Shown: in pieces, positions 1 through 11,440 of the stretch
How the letters are laid out: each line of letters opens with the position of its first letter
Numbering within the stretch: position 1 is the stretch's first letter
Source of the DNA: Chinchilla lanigera
Lineage: Eukaryota > Chordata > Mammalia > Rodentia > Chinchillidae
DNA length: 64,000 nucleotides
Assembly (NCBI RefSeq): GCF_000276665.1
Contig: NW_004955484.1
Location: forward strand, 5,334,758-5,398,757
Reading direction: 5' to 3'
Notes under the pieces: generated by a model
What the model saw: only the letters and a program-made list of their open reading frames with translations
Databases searched by the model: none
What the model was told of the DNA's origin: nothing
Translations under genes and position numbers: made by a program

Positions 1-234
1 AGCACAGACTCGAGCCCAGGTGTCTAGCCGCTCCTGGAACACTGGCTCTCGCTGCGCCCCTGAAACCTAATTTAAAGGAAGAAAAATTATCTCTGTTAAC
101 AAATGATATGATCATAAGTTATCCACATTAATCCACTTACACATCCAAAATCTCTGCTGTATGTGGAGTTCAAATTCGACAGAGGTGTGGGACACAAAAT
201 CAATACTCTAATAGTTATATTTTATAATATTGAA
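1..234. other. Unassigned left edge
   Basis: The first 65 bases are GC-richer and hold several CpGs; the rest is AT-rich. I recognise no gene or repeat. The GC-rich tip may be the end of an element that continues outside the window. Confidence 0.4.
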
Positions 235-1330
235 TAACATGAGAAGGATATTAAAAATGCAATCCTATTTACAAACACATATAGAATAAAATAAAATATT
301 TAGAAATACGTATTAACCAAAGAGGCACAAGATTGATTCTGAAAGCTGTAACATAGTATTAGAAGAAGTGAAGACATAAATACATAGAAATCCCATGTTA
401 ATGGGTTGGACAACTTAATATTATGAAGACAATAGTACTACACAAAGTGATTTACATATTTTGTTCAATCTCTATCAAAATCCTAACAGCACCTTTTCTA
501 GAAATAAAGAGTCCTATCCTGAAATTCATATGGAATATGAAGGAACACCAAATAATCAAAACAATCTTAAAATGAAAAACAAACTTGAAGAACACACTTT
601 GCCATCTTAAAAATGTACTTACAGTTGGTAGTAATCAAAACAGTTTGATAATGGCGTAAAGATAGGTATGTAGACCAATGCAATCGAAATGAAACCACAT
701 ACATATATCCTCACATTAATAGTCAAACGATTTTCTTCCAGGATACCTATATCAGTGTTGCTGGGCATGGTGGCTCACAACTGTAATCCCAGCACTCGGG
801 AGGCTGAGGCAAGAGGATTGTTGAGAGTTTGAGACCAGACTCAGCTGCAAAGTGAGCTCAAGGTCTTGATCTGCATAGCAAGACCCTGTCTCAAAAAGGC
901 AAAAAATAAAAATAAAAACCAAATGTTGCTGAAAAGACTGCACATCCTCATGAAAAGAATGTACTTGGTGTTCTACCTTGTACCATTTCCAAAATGTATT
1001 TGAATTAGACTACAGACATTAATTTTATAGCTGAAACTTTAAAACTTTTCACAGCAAACATAGGATAAAAACTTTATTACATTGGATTTGGCAATGTTTT
1101 AAAAAATATATCAAAAGCATATACAACAAAGGTAAATATCCTAATTGAAATATTAAAGGAATTAGATATTGTGTGATTCAAATTTTGTGCGGTTCATAAA
1201 GACTGAAAATAGATTAGAGGTTACCTAGAACTGCAGGGTAAGGGACAATGGGAAGTTACTGCTCTATAGGTATAGAGTTTCTGTTTGAGATAATGAAAAC
1301 ATTCAGGAAATAGTGGTGAAGATTGCATCA
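235..1330 (+). mobile_element. Old L1 LINE, 3' part of ORF2 plus 3' UTR
   Basis: The plus strand follows the pattern of the C-terminal third of L1 ORF2, with phrases such as TTCATATGGAATATGAAGG and AAAACAGTTTGATAATGG, but with many stops and indels. From about 1200 it matches the old mammalian L1 3' UTR pattern (AGATTAGAGGTTACCTAGAA, GGGAAGTTACTGCTC, AATAGTGGTGAAGATTGC). It is interrupted by a B1 SINE at 760-923. This is one of only two sizeable L1 pieces on the plus strand here. It is a dead relic, much older than the long L1 copies further right. Confidence 0.75.
760..923 (+). mobile_element. B1-type (7SL-derived) SINE
   Basis: It has the 7SL hallmarks GCTGGGCATGGTGGCTCA, TGTAATCCCAGCAC, GGGAGGCTGAGG and AAGACCCTGTCTC, with an A-rich tail from about 894. 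A short direct repeat TGTTGCT flanks it (756-762 and 924-930), which fits L1-mediated insertion into the surrounding old L1. Confidence 0.9.
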
Positions 1331-1418
1331 TTTTGGGGGTGGGGACTGGGAATTGATCTCAGGACCTCTTACTTGCCAAGCAGGAACCATATCATGTTGC
1401 TGAGCCATATCCCCAGCC
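1331..1418 (-). mobile_element. ID-type (tRNA-derived) SINE, old copy
   Basis: Read on the minus strand it starts GGGCTGGGGATATGGCTCAG, continues through CTTGGCAAGTAAGAGGTCC and ends with a B-box-like stretch. It sits at the 3' end of the old L1. Its divergence suggests an older ID than the copies at 24776 or 55244. Confidence 0.8.
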
Positions 1419-1591
1419 CTGAAGTTTGATTATTATTTGGGTTTTTCAAATCATTTTTCTTTTTAAAAATAAAACAGTAAACAAAATATTTTAGTATTTT
1501 ATAAATGAATTTTATAAATTTATGAGATATTTCTTTATAGTATTGAGATTATACCCTTAACTGAGCCTTTAACTGAACTATATCTCCAATC

Positions 1592-1728
1592 TTTTTTATT
1601 TTTTATTTTGAGATGAGATCCTAGTAAGTCTCTAAGTTGCCCAAGCTGGGCTTGAACTTGTGATTCTTCTTTCTCAGCCTTCCAAAGTGCTGGAATTATA
1701 TGTGCATATCATCATGCCATACTTGAGG
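1592..1728 (-). mobile_element. B1-type SINE, minus strand
   Basis: Antisense B1 hallmarks are GAGATGAGATCCTAGTAAG, CCCAAGCTGGGCTTGAACTT and CCTTCCAAAGTGCTGGAATT, preceded by a T-rich stretch that is the antisense tail. Diverged copy. Confidence 0.85.
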
Positions 1729-2394
1729 TACTTTTCAAACATAAATCATTCTCATAAGAATTTGATGACATGAACCTAGCTTCCTTGGGTTTGATTTAGA
1801 TTTGGCTGGGCTGGGATTTTGAAGTTAAAAGTCCACAGCATAGACTATCTAGGTAATAGTATAATTGGAGTCCCAAGGGAAACAGAGTATTTGATTCCTT
1901 TGTTGCATATGCCAGGTGATTCAAATTACCTATTTAACATTAGTATGTGTTACAATAATAACTCTAGAAACATAAATAATGTGTTTCATTAGGATAGTAT
2001 AAGCTATGCTACAGTAACCCTTAAATTTGTGTGATGTCACATTGTCAGTGACACTGTGTATAACAAAGGCTCAAATTTCATGTAGCTGGTCCTAACCTAA
2101 TCACGTTTAAGGCTGGGAAAGTGGATCTGGTGTGAGGAGGGTATAAAATTAACTCTCTTGTACTAACACACACTAAAAATTTTGTCAGAGTAAACTACGT
2201 GATATTTCAAATAAGTTCAGACTCACTAAAGTTTTGCTTTAACCTATTTCAACTAAAATAAAAGATTTCTTCATGGACTTAAGATGTTTCTAGATCTTAA
2301 GGTTGCATTATTTCACAGTACTGGCAAAAATTCAGTAGAACTTTAATGCTGGTAAGAGACTACTTCAATGCTAATGTTGACTACCAACTATAAA
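1729..2394. other. Unassigned non-coding stretch
   Basis: AT-rich DNA with no ORF of note and no repeat that I can name. Confidence 0.4.
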
Positions 2395-2540
2395 GTTGTA
2401 TATTTTGAGCAATTCATTTAGCTCAGTTTTAGCATCTGGAATGGGAAAACTATCATTCCACATAGGAGTCTTACCTACCACATGGGATTCTAATGAGGAT
2501 ATAATGAGAAAAATGTTTCATACATTTTGTTATCATCAAT
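2395..2540 (+). mobile_element. MIR-like ancient SINE
   Basis: The order of words matches the MIR core and 3' region: TGAGCAATTCATTTAGCTCA, then CAGTTTTAGCATCTGGAATG, then CTTACCTACCACATGGGATT, then TAATGAGGATATAATGAGA. MIRs are ancient tRNA-derived SINEs shared by mammals. Strongly diverged. Confidence 0.6.
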
Positions 2541-2569
2541 GAGAGATGTCATTGTTGATTTAATATTAC

Positions 2570-2631
2570 TTGCTTTTCCTACCTTTATAGAGTTTTGTGA
2601 TCATCAAATCCTACAAACGTAGGAAAAGCAA
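2570..2631. repeat. Perfect 13-bp inverted repeat
   Basis: TTGCTTTTCCTAC at 2570-2582 is the exact reverse complement of GTAGGAAAAGCAA at 2619-2631, with a 36-base loop. It could form a stem or be the ends of a small palindromic relic. No flanking duplication was seen. Confidence 0.5.
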
Positions 2632-3374
2632 ATAATAGTTTAGTGATCACCAGGTAAGAGAGTATACAAACTTTTTAAAAACTATAAAGTGGTATATAGA
2701 TACACACTTGACAATTGATTGTACATCTTTTCCATTTTTCCACATTCCTTATTTTCAGTATCACATAACTGTTTAATAATATATTTCCCTGTGTTTTACT
2801 CTCACTGTTTTATAGGTATTACCTCATCTCCCAAACCAGTCTGCTTGAATATAGCTAATACCTCATAGTTATTTCATTTATGTCCTACATATAGGACAAG
2901 ACTGTGTACTTAGTGTAATAATCAGTAAACATTTATTTACTCCTAGTAATTGGTGATTTCTAAGTAAGCCCTTAGGGACATTATAATTGCAATTAGAAGT
3001 AACAGTCACTCGGAGCATAAAATTGTTGCCCCACTCTTGAGAATTACCATTAGTCAAAGGTGACCTTCCTATATGTCCCAGGAGATGCAGACATGACAAA
3101 GTGATTCATAACTTCTAAGTCACAACACAGGTCTTTGTAATCTGCTTTGCCTTCCAAATCTCTCTAAATCTAAAACTAATGAAATGAGTAATACAAATTA
3201 TTTAGGATACCCCTTGTCAAATGCAAATTAACAAGTCTATTTATTGACATTCAAGCGTTTTTCTTGGAAAAATGCTTTTAAAAATCTGAGTATAGTTTTC
3301 ATGAAATTAGTACAATTCACATCCCATAATATGTTTCTTGGGTTTTTGTGTGTGTATGGAATTAATGTCAAAAT
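2632..3374. other. Unassigned non-coding stretch
   Basis: AT-rich. A minus-strand ORF of 73 codons (2878-3099) has no recognisable domain. Its end resembles the AATAAATGTTTACTGA-type tail of MIR or L2 relics, so it is more likely a decayed repeat than a gene. Confidence 0.35.
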
Positions 3375-3602
3375 GACATTGAGCTAGCAGCTCAAGAATT
3401 GCGGGAGCTAAAAGCCTAACTTTGAAGTATAAATGTCTTAGACTCTAAACTGCTGTTTACTCTGGGCGAAGTAATTAAGACATATAAACAGTTTGTTCAT
3501 CTGCTAAATGAGCGTCTTAATCTCATAGATTTATTTAGTAAGACAATTTAGATATGGCACCTAACACAGTAAAATGTACCTGGTAAGTATACAGTAAAAA
3601 TA
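3375..3602 (+). mobile_element. MIR-like ancient SINE
   Basis: Core-like words appear in order: CTCTGGGCGAAGTAATTAAG, GTTCATCTGCTAAATGAGCG, TAATCTCATAGATTTATTTA and GGCACCTAACACAGTAAAAT, followed by CTGGTAAGTATACAGTAAA. This is the MIR arrangement of a polar core followed by an 'AGCACAGTGCCTGG'-like 3' end. Confidence 0.65.
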
Positions 3603-3675
3603 ATTCTAACTTTGATTGCTTTTTAAATAAAAAATTAAAATTTGGAAAGCTTGCTCTTTAATAAAAAGTTTCAAG

Positions 3676-3756
3676 GCTGGAGGTATAGCTCAGTGGTAGT
3701 GCCACATACCTAGCATCCTAGCATGTGTGATACCCTGGATTAAATCCCCGGTATGT
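3676..3756 (+). mobile_element. ID-type SINE
   Basis: AGGCTGGAGGTATAGCTCAG (A box), CCTAGCATGTGTGATACCC and a B-box-like GGATTAAATCC lie in order. The tail runs into the microsatellite that follows, a common fate of SINE tails. Confidence 0.85.
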
Positions 3757-3862
3757 CTCTCTGTCTCTGTCTCTGTCTCTGTCTGTCTGTCTCTGTATCC
3801 CCCCCCTCTCTCTCATGTACACACACACACACACGTGCACACACACACACATACACCACATA
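3757..3862. repeat. Microsatellite block (TCTCTG)n, C-run, (AC)n
   Basis: TCTCTG/TCTG units run to about 3797, then a run of Cs with CTCTCTC, then AC dinucleotides at about 3819-3852, broken by GTGC. The block probably grew from the tail of the adjacent ID element. Confidence 0.9.
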
Positions 3863-4145
3863 CACGTCTCAAAATATGACAGTTCACATGTTGGTTATTT
3901 CAGCTGCTCAGTGACATCGTCAGTATCCAGAGCTTCTCTCCTCCACTTAGCTTTGCTATCCTCAAAGTATTGCATTCAGACTTGGGTCTTTTACAAGAGA
4001 AACTCTGCAATTTATTTTCAAATCCACTCAAAATTTCATTTGGCAAAACATATCTTCATCTGTGTTTCTTTCTAAAAGCAAAGAAATCCCAGAGACCTTC
4101 CAAAACACTTCTCTTTATAACATTCACTAGATCACATCCTTACCT

Positions 4146-5185
4146 CTTTTTCTTTTTAAATTTTATTTTAAAAAGTAAAACAAAAATTCATGACAAAATA
4201 ATAGGAAAATAGCAATAGTTAATACATTGCATGCTGCCATCTTTAAAATACTCAGAGTACATGATATAGGCATAAAAAATTCTTCTATTGATGTTAGCAC
4301 CAACCTTCCTTTTCAATGAACTAAGAGACACTAATTATATAAATAAGTTGCATTTTTTGTCTCTTTTCCCTTCCCTCTTTTCCCCTTTCCCCTATTTTAG
4401 TTCCTTTTCCTTTTTAAACAATATCTTCTCATTTCACAATATCTGTTGTATACTTTAAAACTTATTTACTGTTTCAATTACTCACACCAGGGAGAAAACA
4501 CAATGTTTACACGTCTGTCTGATTTATTTTACTTATAAGTATGGCCTCATGTTGCATCTATTTACCTATAAAAATCTCAAGTTTAACCTTTTTTCATCCA
4601 TTCTTCAGTTGATGGGCATTTGGGTTGTTTCCAAGATTTAGCTATCACAAATTGTGCTACTATAAACATAGGTGTACATATATCACTGTGGCATGAAGTT
4701 TTAATTTTTCTGGGAAGATAACTAAAAGGGGAATGTCTGGGTTGAATGGGACCTCTAATCTTAGCTTTTTGAGGAATCTGATTTCCACAGTGGTTGCACC
4801 AGTCCACACTCCCACCAACAGTGAAGAAGGGTTCCTTTTTCCCCACAGCTCCTTCAGCATTTGTTATTAGTTGATTTCTTGATGATTTACCATTCTTTCT
4901 GAGGTTAGATGAAATCTCAGTGTTGTTTTAATTTGCATTTCTCAAATGACCTGTGATGTTGAATGTTTTTCCATGTATTTATTTGCCATTTGTATTTCTT
5001 CTTCTGAGAAGTGTCTTTTCATCTCAGATGTCCATTTTTGGATTGGGTCTTTGAATTTGGGGAGGTCTGAGTTTTTTCAGTTCTTTACATGTTCTAGATA
5101 GATGTTCTTTGTCTGAATGACACTTGGCTAAAATTTTTTCCAACTCTGTGTGTTGTCTTTTCACTCGGTTGCTGATTTTTTTATC
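4146..5185 (-). mobile_element. L1 LINE 3' fragment (3' UTR and ORF2 C-terminus)
   Basis: Antisense L1. The T-rich start is the antisense tail, then a 3' UTR, then the ORF2 C-terminal region recognisable by TTGATGGGCATTTGGGTTG, TGCACCAGTCCACACTCCCA and TTGCATTTCTCAAATGACC. It breaks off at TCACTCGGTTGCTGATTTTT near 5185. It is 5'-truncated and close to copy A but separate from it, because the same 3' UTR begins again near 5450. Confidence 0.85.
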
Positions 5186-5449
5186 TTATTTTAAAGAGTC
5201 AGAAAAAGAGCCAACCTTCCAAAACCAGCAAAAAATAGGAGACATTATTCCAAAAAATTCCTGTATTTATTTGAATGACTGTTTGCTTTTCAAGTCTTAC
5301 AGTGAAGATGTTACTAGTTTACAAAAACTGGATCCATTCTTGTGACTGGGCTCTTAAGTGAATTGGTCATTAAATGAGGAATTGTATGTAGTATGTACAT
5401 TATAATATTCAGAACAAATAAATAATCAAAGGAAACTCCAAAAAAAGAG
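5186..5449. other. Unassigned spacer between two L1 copies
   Basis: No repeat recognised. The ORFs crossing it (5124-5345 plus, 5314-5508 minus) look like chance. Confidence 0.4.
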
Positions 5450-6085
5450 ACCCAAAAAACAATAAAAAGTATACAGGGTTTCAAAGCAAAATGATAGGAA
5501 AGTAACAATGGTTATCATACTGTATATTGTTATCCTCAAAGCAGTTGCTCAGATTATCAGGTGCAGGCATACAAAATTGATCAAACAATAAAAGCACTAA
5601 TAAATGGTTCCACTCAATGAACTAATAGAAATTAGTAGTACAATTATCTTAACTATCTTGTGCATATATGCATACCTTTTTTTCCCTTATTCTTTTCTTT
5701 TTTCCCCCATTCCAGTTGTTCTTTGCTTTTGAGCAGTTTCTTTCCCTTTCACTATGTCTATTGTACCTTTTGGATCTTATTCACTCTTTCAGTTTCTTAC
5801 ACTAGGGAGACAATATGATGTTTACACCTGTGGGTCTGATTTATTTCACTTATGAGTATGGTCTCTAATTGCATCCATTTACCTATAAAAGCCTCAAGTT
5901 TGTCTTTATAGCTGAGTAATGCTCCATTGTATAAAAATACCACATCTATTTTATCCATTCCACCGTTGATGGACATTTGGGTTGTTTCCAAAATTTAGCA
6001 ATTACAAATTGTGCTGCTATAAACATGAGTGAACATATATTACTGTGGTATGATTTCAGTTCTTCTGGGAAAATACCCAGAAGGG

Positions 6086-6404
6086 TGTCAGGACTCCTTG
6101 GTGTCTCAGTGTATCCTGGGGAGGAACGGTGGCAGGAATGAGGAAAAAGATGAGACAAGAGCTGGGTCAAGTGGAGGCCTCTTTACTGGATGGATAAGAG
6201 GACCTGAACAACAACAGTAAGGACATTTATTTATACCTTTGCAAAATTAGTATCATGAGACACAAGGTTGCCTTGCACGTAATGACTGAATTGTCCAGAC
6301 AGGATACTTTTCTCAAGACTGAGGTAGCTTGAGTGCTTTAGGCATTCTGGCTCTGTCCTGCCCTCACACATGTGACCAGTTTACAGCTTCAGCAGCTCCC
6401 AACA
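6086..6404 (-). mobile_element. ERVK (betaretrovirus-like) solo LTR
   Basis: A 319-bp block interrupts L1 copy A. It starts TG and ends CA, and is flanked by a perfect 6-bp target duplication GAAGGG (6080-6085 and 6405-6410); 6-bp duplications are typical of class II/ERVK elements. On the minus strand it opens TGTTGGGAGC, like IAP-type LTRs, has a TATA-like TATAAATAA (6228-6236) and an AGTAAA poly(A)-signal variant (6182-6187). The L1 sequence resumes without loss on the other side. With no second LTR or internal region, this is a solo LTR left by recombination between LTRs. The family name is an inference from these features. Confidence 0.85.
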
Positions 6405-9400
6405 GAAGGGGAATAGCTGGGTCAAATGGAATCTCTAATCCTAGTTTTTTGAGGAATGTCCACACTGATTTCCACAGTGGTGGAACCATTCTACACTCCC
6501 ACCAACAATCTACACTCCCACCAACAATGGAGAAGGGGTCCTTTTTCCCCACAGCCCCACCAAAATTTGTTATTGGTTGATTTCTTGATGATAGCCATTG
6601 TTTCTGGTGTGAGATGGAATCTCAGTGTTTTAATTTGCATTTCTCAAATGACCAGTGATGTTGAACATTTTTTCATATATTTAGTTGTATGTACTTCTTC
6701 ATCTGAGATGTGTATATTCATGTAAGATACCCATTTTTTATTGGGTCTTTGAATTTTGGGGTCCTGATTCTTTTTAATTCTTTATATGTCATAGATAGAA
6801 GTCCTTTGTCTGAGGAACAGTTGGGAAAATTTTTTTTCCAATTTGTGGAAAATTTTTTTTCCAATTTCTTTTCACTCTGTTGGTAACACCTTTTGATGTG
6901 CAAAAATTATTTAGTAAGATGAGATCCCAGTTCTTGACTCTTTGAAGTATTTCCCATGCAGTTCGATTTTTGTTCAAGAACTCTCTGTCTACCCCTTTGT
7001 CTTCAACATTTCTACCTACTTTCTGTTTCAGTAAATTTAGTGTTTCTGTTTTAATATTTAGATCTTTAATCCATTTTGACCTTAGTTTAGTGCATGATGA
7101 TAGACATGGGTCTAGTTTTAGTCTTTGGCATATGGAAAAGCCAATTTTTCCAGAACCATTTATTAAAGAGGCTATTTTTCTTCCAGTGAATATGTTTGGC
7201 TCTGTTATCAAAGATAAAGTAGTTCAGAGTTTTGCATGTTCTAATCTGTTCCATTGATCTTCAGATCTATTTTTTTTTTCTTGCCAGTACCATGCTGATT
7301 TTATTGCAGTAGATTTGTAGTAGAATTGCAAGTCAGTAATTGTGATGCCTCCTTCCTTGTTTTTGTTGCCCAGGATTGCCTTTGCTATTCTAGGTGTCTT
7401 CTGTTTCCAAATGAATTTTAGGAATGTTTTTCTTGTTCTGTGAGGTATTTAAAAAGTATTTTGATCAGAACTGTGTTGACTCTGTACAACAAGTTTTGGG
7501 AGTATGGCCATTTTTACTATATGGAATCTTCCTGCCCATGAGCAAGGGGTTTCTTTCCATTTTCTGACATCCTCATTTATCTCCTTTTTCAGACTATTGT
7601 AATTTTCAGTATGTAGATCTTTTTCTTCCTTTGTTAGATTGATTCATAAGCATTTCATTTTTTTGGATGTTATTGTGAAGGGTGTAGTTTTCCTAATTTC
7701 TCTGTCAATGAGTTTATTATTTGTGTACAGGAATGGTATTGATTTTTTGTGTTGACTTTTTAATCCAGTTATGCTACTGAATTTGTTTATTAAATCTGGA
7801 AGTCTTTTGGTGGAGTTTTTGAAGTCTTCTATGTGCAGTATCACATCATATGCAAATGACATTTTCCTTTCATTAAAGGCATTAACTTCTTCCTTTCATT
7901 AAAGGCATTAAATCTCTAAATTTCTTGTGAATTCAACAGTGAATCCATAAGAACCTTGGCTTTTCTTTGTTCGTAAGTTTTAAATTACATGTTCAGTCTC
8001 ATTAACTGATAGTAGATTATTCAGAATTTGTATGTGTTCTTGATTCAGCTTTGGTAGTTCATATGTGTCTAGGAATCTGTCCATTTTTTCTGTTTTCCAT
8101 TCTATGAAAGACTTTTGAAGTAGGTATTGATGATCTTCTGAGTTTCCACAGATCTGTTATGATCTACCCTCAGTGCATGAATTTAAGACTTTTTTTCTTT
8201 TTTTTTAAAAGTTGGCTAAAGGTTTATCAGTTTTATTTATTCTTGCAAAGAATCAACTCTTTATACTTTATATTGTTTATTAAAAGTACTTTTTAGAAGT
8301 ATTATTCATACTTTATATTATTTTCTTAGTTCAATTGCACTAATTTCTACTCTGCTGTTCATAATTTTCTCCCTTGAGTGAGCTTTGTACTTGTCTTGCT
8401 CTTCTTTTTTCTAGAAGCTTGTGGAGCAACATTAGGTTGTTTATTTATGCTTGCTCTTTTTTCTTGATGTGAGAATTCACCGATATAAAGTTCCCTCATA
8501 GGACTGCTTTCATTGTGTCCAACAGGTTCCAGTTTGTTGTACCTGCATTTTCATTTAATTGCATATATTGTTTTGTTTTTTCTTTAATTTCATCTGTAAC
8601 CCATTGGTTGTTCAGGCGGTTGTTATTTAATGTGCTCCCATATTTCATGTATACATGTTTTTTATTGTTATCTCTTCCTCTTAAAGTTTTCCCCTAAAAA
8701 ATATGCAGTGACCTTTTTTATCTCATTTGATCATTCTTCGTTTGAAGTTCAAACTCTCTGCAAACAATAGCTACTGCTGATTTTTTCTGGGTTCCCATTG
8801 TATGGACTATTGTTTTCCATCCTTTGACTTTCAGTCTATGAATTTCTTTTTGAGTTAGATATGTTTCTTGTATATAGCATTTTGTTGTCTTCTTTGTTGA
8901 TCCATCCTGCTAATCTGTTTCTTTTGATTTGTGAATTGAGGCAATTTACATTGATGTTTATAAGTAATATGTATTGGATTATCATTGTCAGGTTATTTTC
9001 CTACTGCTGGTTCCCTGCTTTTTCCCTCTGTTTAATTGTTTGCCCTGCCTGCTGGCTTGTTTCTCTTGTTGTTCTTGGAATTGTGGTCATTTTTATCTCT
9101 GTCTAGAATATCTTTCAGTGTTCTTTGTAGGATTGGTTTGGTGGTCATTGATTTCTTCTGTTGTTGTTTGTCATGGAAATACATTATCTCTCCATTAATT
9201 TTGGAATATGATTTTACAGGGTACATCAATCTGGGTTGAAATACTTGATTCAGCTCCTCTTAAGTTGAGGGTTTATGTTGAAAAGTCAGTGATGATTCTG
9301 ATGGGCTTTCCTTTATAGGTGATCTGTTTCTCTTCTCTAACAGCTTTTAATATGCTGTCCTTCTGCTGATTTCTGGGATCTTGATTATTATATATCTGGG

Positions 9401-10455
9401 TGTAGATTTATTTTGGTCATGGCTATTTGGAGCTCTGTATGCCTCACTTTCCATGTTTGAGAAATTTTCAGGTATTACTTCTGCAAATAGTGTTTTTATG
9501 TCATTTGTATTGACTCCTGCTTTTTCATTTACACCAACTATTCTTATGCTGTTTTTGTTTGCATCATCTTGCAGATGTTAAATTGTTTTTTCATGATTCC
9601 TTATTATTTTTAAGCGATATTTCCCTTTGTGATCATTTTCTGTGATCCTGTCTGGAAGGTCTGAAAGTCTGTCTTCAGTTTTTTTCAGGCAGTTTTGCAT
9701 GCTTTCAGTGGAATTCTTAACTTCCTGGATATCAGTTTGAATGTGTCTCATGCATTATATATCTTTCCTATATTATTTATTCAAGGTTTCTTTCATTTTC
9801 TTATGCTCGTCTATTTTTAAATCTATGTCTACTCTAGATTTGGTGAACAATTCCTTCATTATGGTTGTCATTTTTTATAACTGAAAGTTATTTCTGATCT
9901 GATTTCCTCTATAGCGTCATGGATTTGTTTCTTTAATTTGCTTGCTATCATTTCAGAAATTTCAGGTGTGTGTCTTCCACTTTTCTCTATCTAGATCTCT
10001 CCTGGCCTGTTCTAGGTGGGCTGGAGGTCTGAGATTGCATTGTGCTTCTGTGTCTTGTCATTTTCTATTTGAAAAAAATTTATCTTATTTTCTGTGTTGA
10101 TCCTTGTAAGTTTTGTAGTATATCACTAGTATCAAGACTATATCACTAGTATCAAGGCCTCTCTAGGAAAAGTCTGTTCTTCAGGAAAGTACTCTGTGTG
10201 TAGGAGATTCTTGGTTTGTGTCTGCCCCAAGATCCTACCTTCCCAACTAATTCAGTGTGATATGCTTTTATCTGTTTGGCTCAGTCCCTAGTCCTTTGGT
10301 GTTGGGATGTGGTGAGGTTATTACTCCAGATCTTCCCAGTATTGTTATAGAAGGGAGAACAACTGATTACAACAGATATTACATCCTAGCTAAAGTAGTA
10401 TAATTAGCAATATCAATTACATCAGTCACAGTTTAGAAACTGACAAACTGCTGTA

Positions 10456-10630
10456 TCTCTTTTTGTTGTTGTTTGTTTTTTGTCTTTTTGAGACAGGGTC
10501 TCACTATGCTGTTCAGGCTGGCCTAGAGCTCACTTTGTAGCCCAGGCCGGTCTCAAATTAGCAAAGATCCTCCTGCCTCAGTCTCCTGAGTGCTGGGATT
10601 ACAGGCATGTACCACCATGCCTGGCTGTTG
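10456..10630 (-). mobile_element. B1-type SINE, minus strand
   Basis: Antisense words are GAGACAGGGTCTCACTATG, CAGGCTGGCCTAGAGCTCAC, CTCCTGAGTGCTGGGATTAC and CACCATGCCTGGC. A T-rich antisense tail lies at its left. The phrase TGTATCTATTAATTTT occurs twice just to the right (from about 10628 and 10646) and TGTATCT at the left edge, marking the target duplication in the L1 5' UTR. Confidence 0.92.
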
Positions 10631-11218
10631 TATCTATTAATTTTGTTGTATCTATTAATTTTACTCCTTAAACTATAGGAATAAAGTCTACAGTTATATA
10701 ACGGAACTGATTGTAAATTAGTAGCTTGTATGCAACGTGTTTCCCCTTTGATATAGTGTTTTTGCCCTGCGGTGGGGAAATTTAAGAAAGATAATGAATA
10801 ACACAAAGATAACTGAAAAGGAAGTAGAAGCAAGACTGAAAGACAAAGGATGATATGAGAAGAGGGCAGAAAAGTAAGAATGAAAAAGCAAACAAGGGAT
10901 TATCTGAGTTTGGTCTCTGAGTTTGGGGGATTGGATTAGTTTTCTGTGTCTAGAGTTTTCCCCAGCCATTAGGAAAAGAGAAAAAAAAAAAAGAAAGGAA
11001 AAAAGAAAGGAAAAACAAAGATAGATTTCTTTTAAAATAAAAAAGTCTCACCCACCTGCTTTTATTTTGTATGTCTTTGTCTCCAAGCACAAACTGATTC
11101 ATCTAGCTTACCACCTGTTGTGTCACACTGTTAATGTTGCTTTCTACTTTTCCACTCCACTAGTCCTGCTTATCCATTTTGTGTACCCTAGCTGGGGTCC
11201 TATTGTGTAGCTGGTGTT

Positions 11219-11400
11219 CCCCTGGTCACCTGGTCCCATTCATGTAGTGGGGAGGAGCCAGTTACCTGGATTCTTCACCAGGCTGTTTGCTGGGTCCCAT
11301 GATGCAGGGTTAAGGAGCTGGATCCTTCCCACGCCTGTTGTTGGGCCTCACAATGTAGAAGGAAGGAACTGGATCCCTCCTGGGCCAGTGTCCCCAGGAG
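11219..11400. repeat. 52-bp tandem repeat (minisatellite), about 3.5 units
   Basis: GC-richer units each end in CTGGAT, at 11271, 11323 and 11374, giving periods of 52 and 51. Shared words include CCAGG(C/T)TG, TGGGTCCCAT/TGGGCCTCA and AAGGA(G/A)CTGGAT. A fourth partial unit (CCCTCCTGGGCCAGTG) follows. It lies at the 5' end of L1 copy A and may be part of that element's 5' UTR; C and D show nothing comparable. Confidence 0.7.
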
Positions 11401-11440
11401 GGATCTGCAGTGCAGATATCCATACCTCTTAAATGATCAC

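Larger units (their letters stand above)
5450..11440 (-). mobile_element. Long L1 LINE copy A, minus strand, decayed
   Basis: Read from high to low coordinates this is 5' UTR-like sequence (about 11440-10050), ORF1/endonuclease-type sequence (about 10050-8500), reverse transcriptase region (about 8300-7500), ORF2 C-terminus (about 7300-5900) and 3' UTR (to about 5450). Landmarks are GTTGATGGACATTTGGGTTG near 5967, TTTATTAAAGAGGCTATTTT near 7159 and GAACAACTGATTACAACAG near 10357; the last also occurs in copies C and D. Minus-strand ORFs such as 6789-7211 (140 codons) are ORF2 pieces. Frameshifts and stops are frequent, so it cannot encode ORF2. It is cut by an ERVK-like LTR (6086-6404) and a B1 (10456-10630), and carries several short tandem duplications. 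Confidence 0.85.
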
